A stretch of DNA of 44,943 bases from Calothrix sp. MO_192.B10 (lineage in GTDB: Bacteria; Cyanobacteriota; Cyanobacteriia; Cyanobacteriales; Nostocaceae), in assembly GCA_030065055.1 (NCBI GenBank), contig JASJDS010000008.1, positions 1 through 44,943 of the forward strand, given 5' to 3'. A program made the position numbers and the translations under genes. Shown here one piece after another: positions 39,735 through 44,943 of the stretch. How positions within the stretch are numbered: position 1 is the first letter of the stretch; each line of letters opens with the position of its first letter. The notes beneath the pieces were generated by a model. That model saw only the letters and a list, made by a program, of their open reading frames with translations, made no database searches and had not been told where the DNA came from.

Positions 39735-40856
39735 TCATCGACCCAAGCCGGGAATTAACCGCTTCAGGGCGCGTCCAGCCACATCCCCATACTTCAACTC
39801 ACCACAAAGAATTTTACCCATAATTTGGGGAGCAGAAGGGCGTTTCACACCAGCTTTATAACCAAGACCAGGGAAACGATAAAATGCTCCGGCTAATTTT
39901 TGTGCCCAAGCCATATCAGTACCCCATTCTTCATTAATAGTATCTGAGTATTGCTCCAGAGCGTTAATATCTCCACCAACAGCCTTATGAATTGCTTCTG
40001 CTGCCTTCAAACCGCTAAAAATAGAAGGACGAATCCCTTCAGCAGTAAATGGATCTACCACACAAGCTGCTTCCCCAGCTAGAATAGCGTGATCAGTATG
40101 TAGCTTTTGAGTACCATTCCACAAACACAGAGCATGGCCATACTGCTTGCAAGCTTGTATATCTAAGCCAAATTTTTGACCATATTCATCCAAAATCTTT
40201 TTGAAATTTTGGGGTTCTCCACCGATAAAAGTACCGATGCCAATGGAGTAGCCATCTGCCTTGGGGAAGTTCCACAAATAGCCATTTTTGACCATCCCAA
40301 ACTCAAAATGGGCAATATTACCATCTTTCACATCGGCTGCGGCTTCAGCTTCCAGGGCACCAGCTAGGCGACGTTTGCGTTCTTTAAAGCCTAACCATTT
40401 CGCCATTGGTCCTTTGGCACCATCAGCAGCAATTAAATAACGGCCTGCAAAAGAACCATTAGCTGTGTTTACTTGCCAATGGTCGCTTTTAAATTCAATA
40501 CCTGTGACTTCCGTATTATCCTTGAGTTCAGCCCCTTGTTTCTGAGCTTGCTCAACCAAAAAATTATCAAATACATCCCGGCGCACCATCCACACTGGTT
40601 CGGGAGTGTTCAGTTTTGCTTCCACCGGATCGCCTGTTTTCCAGGTACAGCGAATGGTATCAGCTTTAATGGAAATTGCCGGACTAAAATCAAAATCAAA
40701 CCATTCAGCTATGACTGGGGATACACCACCACCACAGGGTTTGTATCTGGGTAATGATTCTTTTTCCACAACTAATACCGAATGTCCCTGTTTAGCCAAG
40801 TGATATGCAGCTGTTCCACCTGCTGGTCCTGCGCCGACGATGATGCAATCGTACAT
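39735..40856 (-). CDS. Geranylgeranyl-reductase-family FAD-dependent oxidoreductase
   Basis: 373 residues. The protein opens MYDCIIVGAGPAGGTAAYHL, a GxGxxG dinucleotide-binding fold, then KPCGGGVSP, the family signature cysteine/glycine loop. YLIAADGAKGPMAKWLGF and the second FAD motif ILAGEAACVVDPFTAEGIRP (about 270-290) follow. It resembles the shorter GG-reductase group rather than the roughly 405-residue ChlP that saturates the chlorophyll/tocopherol side chain. The substrate is likely an isoprenoid or related lipid, but the exact one is not determined. It lies upstream of cobL on the same strand, with 69 bases between; co-transcription is possible. Confidence 0.85.
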   Translation of the reverse strand: MYDCIIVGAGPAGGTAAYHLAKQGHSVLVVEKESLPRYKPCGGGVSPVIAEWFDFDFSPAISIKADTIRCTWKTGDPVEAKLNTPEPVWMVRRDVFDNFLVEQAQKQGAELKDNTEVTGIEFKSDHWQVNTANGSFAGRYLIAADGAKGPMAKWLGFKERKRRLAGALEAEAAADVKDGNIAHFEFGMVKNGYLWNFPKADGYSIGIGTFIGGEPQNFKKILDEYGQKFGLDIQACKQYGHALCLWNGTQKLHTDHAILAGEAACVVDPFTAEGIRPSIFSGLKAAEAIHKAVGGDINALEQYSDTINEEWGTDMAWAQKLAGAFYRFPGLGYKAGVKRPSAPQIMGKILCGELKYGDVAGRALKRLIPGLGR

Positions 40857-41255
40857 ATGCTTAAAATTTGACTCCTCAGTCAGTTAAACTACTTACAGAC
40901 AAATAATTTTATCGACACCAATGTTCAATGTTTGCTAGTTTCTGTAAATTCCACAGTATTTTTTGCCGATCATAATATTTATTCTGGATAATTTATTCAT
41001 ATCCGCAATGATTCAGTTTTATAAATAAAAAATACATTATCCATGTGTAATTATACTAGCAATTAGGCAATCAATTAAAAGAATTTAGAATGAAAAAGAC
41101 CACTAGTGTTCCGCCAAATTAATTCTGATGGGTATTGCATCAGTCCTATTTATAGGACTTTTGCTATTAGCCAGGGACTCTAAGTCCCTGGCGGTTGGAT
41201 GTCCACTCCACAAAATTAATGTGGTTGAGTACTAGTTGGGAAATAGCTGAAAATA
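40857..41255. other. Spacer of about 400 bases with a perfect hairpin at 41170-41192
   Basis: No gene is supported. GCCAGGGACT-CTA-AGTCCCTGGC is a perfect 10-bp stem and could terminate the DUF928 gene ending at 41256. A smaller dyad, TCCTATTTATAGGA, precedes it. The left part should contain the promoter of the GG-reductase-family gene. Confidence 0.65.
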
Positions 41256-42149
41256 TCAATTTCCATTGCGTTTATTCCGCAAAAACCGCAGCCTATTTAT
41301 TAAATTTATCACATTTTCAGTTTGAGAAACACTGGGACGGTCTTTTGCTTGGGGGCAACTTTGTGGTTTCTGTAAACCTAATAATTTTTCTTGGGAGATG
41401 TATTCTAATTTTACTTGTGTTAGCGTCCTTTGCCATTGAGTTGATAAATTACGATCGCCTACATTGCAAGCGCGTAGATTAGCTAAGGTAGTAATAAAAT
41501 CAAACCATAGTCCTGCTTGGGAATAGATAGGCAAGCGATCGCGCGGGCTCAATTGTGGTAATTTCTTAGCTATCTGTGGATCTAGGGGTACTCTTCGCAC
41601 CCAGCCATAGCTGGTAATTCTAGAATTGGGTGAGGTATCTTGAAGATTACAGATAATGGATACAGACCAGAGATAATTTTGGTTAATTGCCAATGGGTCT
41701 ATTTTTTCATCTTTAGGTAACCTGAAACTACTGATACCAGACTGGGGAATGGGTTTAAAAGTCTTTTGATATACAGGTGTGCGCTGGCGAAGCTTCCGAT
41801 CTACTTTGTAAAGAGAAAAGCGTATCTGTTGCGCCGTATTACTGGGTGCGTACCAAAAAAATTGAGGATAGGCAGCAGTAGTGAATCCAATATTAGTTTT
41901 TGGTAATATCAAGGCTAACAGGGGTACTTTGCCAGAAATGCAAATCTCTCCTGGTCCTCTGGTTCCTCCACTTTCCCGTTTTCCTGGTACATCCACTTTG
42001 GGAACTTTTACCTGCTTGGATGATTTTAGTCCTGTTTGGGGTAATATTTGGGCATTAGCGACTAAGGGGAAGCCAGACAAAACCAGACTACACGCCAGTA
42101 ATTTCCATTGCTTACCCGCTTTATATCTAGTTGTTAATCTAACCTGCAT
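41256..42149 (-). CDS. DUF928-domain exported protein
   Basis: 297 residues from the ATG at 42149. Signal peptide: basic MQVRLTTRYKAGKQWK, hydrophobic LLACSLVLSGFPL, then VANAQ with an A-x-A cleavage site. The mature part has an unstructured stretch with GKRESGGTRGPGEI, then FTTAAYPQFFWYAPSNTAQQ, VYQKTFKPIPQSGISSFRLP and a tryptophan-rich core, the DUF928 pattern found almost only in cyanobacteria, where it often neighbours CHASE2/TPR signalling proteins. The role is unknown, probably periplasmic. The upstream in-frame start at 42197 would bury the signal peptide by 16 residues and is not preferred. Confidence 0.85.
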   Translation of the reverse strand: MQVRLTTRYKAGKQWKLLACSLVLSGFPLVANAQILPQTGLKSSKQVKVPKVDVPGKRESGGTRGPGEICISGKVPLLALILPKTNIGFTTAAYPQFFWYAPSNTAQQIRFSLYKVDRKLRQRTPVYQKTFKPIPQSGISSFRLPKDEKIDPLAINQNYLWSVSIICNLQDTSPNSRITSYGWVRRVPLDPQIAKKLPQLSPRDRLPIYSQAGLWFDFITTLANLRACNVGDRNLSTQWQRTLTQVKLEYISQEKLLGLQKPQSCPQAKDRPSVSQTENVINLINRLRFLRNKRNGN

Positions 42150-42263
42150 AAATATTCCACATGGGCGATGGATAAGAGAAGCCAAAAGTGCAAACAAAAC
42201 TATGTTACATTTTTAACTGATGTTTTGTAATTTTTGACCTCTCTTACTGGTTCATGTTCCCAA

Positions 42264-44357
42264 CTACGCAGCTGCAACTAAACCATTGTGTATTAGTAAA
42301 GGTGTGGTACTTGGTTCTCGTCCCCGGAAGGATTGGAAGACTTCCATAGGATGCCGGCTCCCACCAAGGGCTAAGATGGTATTTCGGTAACGTTTGCCAG
42401 TCGCTTTAATTGCTTGCTCATTGTCTAAGCCAGCTTCCTCAAAAGCCGCAAAAGCATCAGCACTAAGTACTTCAGCCCATTTATAGCTGTAATAACCCGC
42501 CGCATAGCCACCAGCAAAAATATGCCCAAATGCACAGAGGAAAGAGTCTTCTGGTAGTGGTGGCAACACTGTTGTGGTCTTAGCAATGCGTAAGCGCACA
42601 TCCTTGGGAGTTTCCTTTCCACCAGGACGATAGCGGTGATGTAGTTCTATATCTACAAAGCTAAAGTGTAGCTGGCGTAACATGGCACTACCACTCCTAT
42701 AATTCTTCGCCGCCAACAGCTTTTGGAAATAATGTTCTGGTAATGTTTCCCCAGTTTCGTAATGTTTCGCCATGCCCATTAAAGTGGGTCGGTCATAGCA
42801 CCAGTTTTCCATAAACTGACTAGGTAATTCTACTGCATCCCATTCTACATTATTAATACCTGCTGCACCTACGTAATTCACCTTGGTGAGCATATGTTGC
42901 AAACCATGTCCAAATTCATGGAATAGGGTTTCAACCTCCGAGAAAGTCATTAAACTTGGTTTGTCATCTACCGGAGGAGTTTGATTGCAAGTCAAATAAG
43001 CCACGGGTAACTGGGTAGCAGCTTCTAGTTGGCGACGGTTAATACAAACATCCATCCACGCACCGCCCCGTTTTTCCGCAGGGCGGCTGTAGGGGTCTAA
43101 ATAAAAGTAAGCAACTGCATTTCCGGTTTCGTCGGCAATTTGGAAATACCGTACATCTTCGTGCCATACAGGTGCTTGTCCATCCGCAGGGGTAACGGTA
43201 ACGCCGAATACGCGTTTAACTAATCCAAATAAGCCATCAAGTACTTGGGGCAGGGGGAAATAGGGACGTAACTCTTCCTGGGTAAAGGCAAACTTTTCTT
43301 CCCGTTGGCGTTCTGCCCAAAAGCTAATATCCCAATGTTGCAGATTATTCCCTGACTTGGCACCTTTGGCAGTTGCAAAAGCCCTAAGTTCTTCTAATTC
43401 CCGCACCGCAGCATCATAACTAGCAACCCGCAGTTCTTCTAACAGTTTCTCCACTGCTGCCACGTCGGGAGCCATCTTACTAGCAAGGCTAATTTCTGCA
43501 TAGGTTTGATAGCCGAGTAATTCCGCCATTTCTTGGCGTAGTACTAAAATACGCTCAATTAAAGGATTGTTATCCAATTCCCCAGCAGCAGCGCGACTAA
43601 TAAAGGCTTTGTAGAGTTTTTCCCGCAAATCCCGCCGGGTACTATGCTGCATAAAAGGAACATAACTGGGATAGTCCAAGGTAATTCGCCAAGGACCATT
43701 TTCCGGGGTGGCATTTTCTGCACCCTCTGCCCTTGCTGCTTGGGCGGCTAAACTCAGCAAGCTGGGAGGTAAACCGTCTACTTCCTCTTTGCTAGTTAGA
43801 GTAATGCTAAAAGCTTTCGTCGCATCCAGTACCTGGTTAGAAAAATTAGTAGAAAGTTCTGCCAATTCCATTTGAATAGCGTTAAAACGCTCCTTGGCTT
43901 CACCCTGCAAACCCACACCAGCCAATTCAGCATCCCGGATAGCCGCTTCTACAATCCGCTTTTGTGCTGGTTCTAAGGAATTCCAGTCGTCACCACTGCC
44001 GAGGGTCTTAAAGGCATTATATATGGGTTGACTTTGACTGAGCTTATTAATGAACTGTACAACCTGGGGCTGTACGGCTTGATGAGCTTCCCTGAGTTCT
44101 GGGCTATTTTGTACGCCCATCAAATGGTTAATAATTCCCCAACTCCAAGTTAGGCGTTCGCTAATATTTTCTAAGGGTGCTACTAAACCACTCCAAGTTG
44201 GTTCTACATCAGCTTCTAAATTAGTTAATTCTGTATCTAGTTCCCCTAACAGTTGTGTCATCGCAGGAACAACATGTTCTGGTTTGATGGCTGCAAAAGG
44301 TGGTAAACCAGAACCTTGGAGTAAAGGGTTATTTGAAACTACGGCGTTTGCACTCAT
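42264..44357 (-). CDS. prlC: Oligopeptidase A, M3 family zinc metallopeptidase
   Basis: 697 residues, near the usual 680-700 of the family. The zinc site HEFGH is at about 480-484, within VETLFHEFGHGLQHMLTKVN. The downstream glutamate segment GINNVEWDAVELPSQFMENW provides the third ligand. The N-terminal two-thirds is helical, as in M3 enzymes. The enzyme degrades short peptides, including cleaved signal peptides, in the cytoplasm. There is no signal peptide. It is oriented away from a perfect hairpin (44370-44398) just upstream of its start codon; no ribosome-binding site stands out. Confidence 0.93.
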   Translation of the reverse strand: MSANAVVSNNPLLQGSGLPPFAAIKPEHVVPAMTQLLGELDTELTNLEADVEPTWSGLVAPLENISERLTWSWGIINHLMGVQNSPELREAHQAVQPQVVQFINKLSQSQPIYNAFKTLGSGDDWNSLEPAQKRIVEAAIRDAELAGVGLQGEAKERFNAIQMELAELSTNFSNQVLDATKAFSITLTSKEEVDGLPPSLLSLAAQAARAEGAENATPENGPWRITLDYPSYVPFMQHSTRRDLREKLYKAFISRAAAGELDNNPLIERILVLRQEMAELLGYQTYAEISLASKMAPDVAAVEKLLEELRVASYDAAVRELEELRAFATAKGAKSGNNLQHWDISFWAERQREEKFAFTQEELRPYFPLPQVLDGLFGLVKRVFGVTVTPADGQAPVWHEDVRYFQIADETGNAVAYFYLDPYSRPAEKRGGAWMDVCINRRQLEAATQLPVAYLTCNQTPPVDDKPSLMTFSEVETLFHEFGHGLQHMLTKVNYVGAAGINNVEWDAVELPSQFMENWCYDRPTLMGMAKHYETGETLPEHYFQKLLAAKNYRSGSAMLRQLHFSFVDIELHHRYRPGGKETPKDVRLRIAKTTTVLPPLPEDSFLCAFGHIFAGGYAAGYYSYKWAEVLSADAFAAFEEAGLDNEQAIKATGKRYRNTILALGGSRHPMEVFQSFRGREPSTTPLLIHNGLVAAA

Positions 44358-44369
44358 AATTTAGTGTGA

Positions 44370-44398
44370 GTAGAGACGTTGCACTGCAACGTCTCTAC
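44370..44398. repeat. Perfect 14-bp inverted repeat upstream of prlC
   Basis: GTAGAGACGTTGCA-C-TGCAACGTCTCTAC folds into a near-perfect stem 13 bases before the start codon. This GTAGAGACGTTGCA hairpin type is a dispersed repeat in cyanobacteria; in this position it would lie in the prlC leader RNA and could affect translation. Confidence 0.8.
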
Positions 44399-44697
44399 TA
44401 AAGTGATAATTTTTCTCTTTATATCTTCTAATGTAACCATAGCTTTGAGGATTGGGGGGTTCCTCTCTGGAAAGGTGAAAATAACCGTACTCTAGAAAAA
44501 CACAATTTGGTTTGGGGAAAAATTTAAAGGGTAAGGGTTGAATGGCACGCTTGTTAAGGTAAAAAGCTTGTTATAGAAGCTGTGTTACGGCTTAATAGGT
44601 ATTTCGGGTTGTTCATCAGATTTTTACCAGTAACGCACCTGCTCCCGATGGTGCGGAGCGCTCCCAACCATAACGCACCCTACGCTTTAATAATTAC

Positions 44698-44789
44698 AGG
44701 ACTTACGCAAGGACAACATAAACATAGTCATTGCGACGCAAGGAAGCAATCCCAAACGCCTGATTTATCGTAGCGAGTGCGTAAGTCCT
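44698..44789. mobile_element. MITE-like element, copy 2 (92 bp)
   Basis: Ends AGGACTTACGCAA (44698-44710) and TGCGTAAGTCCT (44778-44789) are the same as copy 1 at 21232-21398, but the interior is shorter and different, containing TCATTGCGACGCAAGGAAGC. This indicates a family with shared ends and variable cores. Confidence 0.78.
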
Positions 44790-44913
44790 AAATTATTTTA
44801 TCAACACCGCTCATAAAAGTCTGGACAAAGCTACCCATGTCTAGACTTTTATGTTAGTAATCTTAGTCCAAATGTCTAAAACTACAGGGATAAACGGCAA
44901 TCCACGCCAGTTG

Positions 44914-44939
44914 CTACAACGGGGGGAACCCCCGCAACG
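44914..44939. repeat. Dispersed repeat fragment matching 21646-21671
   Basis: CTACAACGGGGGGAACCCCC then GCAACG is nearly the same as the segment within the palindromic block at 21541-21690. It forms a GGGGG-AA-CCCCC hairpin. The rest of 44399-44943 holds no gene that I can support. Confidence 0.65.
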
Positions 44940-44943
44940 CACT

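Noticed and set aside
1-44943. tRNA and rRNA genes
   Set aside because: No cloverleaf with TTCGANNC-type T-loop or rRNA-like conserved stretches was noticed by eye; a tRNAscan run would settle this.

Overview
The window is cyanobacterial. Evidence: frequent GCGATCGC (HIP1) octamers, stacked heptamer repeats, cyanobacteria-typical families (Ycf46/Ycf35/DUF2997, DUF928, CbiE/CbiT fusion, paired TerB-like proteins), a two-module NRPS, and a CRISPR array with a GGAAAC-ending repeat. Large intergenic spacers, palindromic repeats and several decayed transposase genes suggest a large, repeat-rich, probably filamentous genome. I cannot name a genus.

Layout. (1) 1-1784: the start of an IS200/IS605-type tnpB lies at the left edge, and its element truncates a CrtI-type phytoene desaturase; an ankyrin-repeat gene follows. 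(2) About 2000-11850 looks like a mobile-element or integrated-plasmid module, almost all on the minus strand: DUF1257 (Ycf35-like), DUF2997, KTSC, four-helix-bundle, Ycf46-like AAA ATPase, several small unknowns, a secreted TPR protein, a Gp157-like protein, a ParB-like protein and a 308-residue protein with an SSB-like tail tip. Many of these genes have their own hairpin terminator, and heptamer repeats fill the spacers. A plus-strand DUF433/retropepsin gene pair sits at one end, followed by a 155-residue gene behind a palindrome and a frameshifted gene. (3) 11905-24105 is a specialised-metabolism island: an IS1-like remnant, an NRPS (A-T-C-A-T-TE, predicted Pro-Phe), an IS4-like remnant, an asparagine-synthase-like gene, a CAT-like acyltransferase, a MITE-like element, tandem TerB-like paralogues and a GT4 glycosyltransferase. 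(4) 24695-35502 is the most unusual part: a 3161-residue mosaic protein (LamG domains, a seven-repeat FG-GAP propeller, a ricin-like trefoil, coiled coils, an unassigned C-terminus), followed by a 410-residue protein with nuclear-localisation-like basic clusters and a possible histidine-nuclease motif. I read this pair as a candidate toxin/effector system. (5) 35503-44943 is ordinary chromosome with repeats: a PPOX/HugZ-like gene, a 12-repeat CRISPR array with no cas genes in view, cobL, a geranylgeranyl-reductase-family gene, a DUF928 gene, prlC and a second MITE copy.

How the parts work together. The ParB-like, Gp157-like and SSB-tail proteins plausibly serve DNA maintenance of an element, and the Ycf46/Ycf35/DUF2997 set forms a conserved but functionally unclear module. 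The NRPS with TE could release a dipeptide or diketopiperazine; the Asn-synthase-like and CAT-like enzymes are candidate tailoring steps, but they are not tightly co-transcribed with it. Functions rest on motif recognition by eye; no database search was run.
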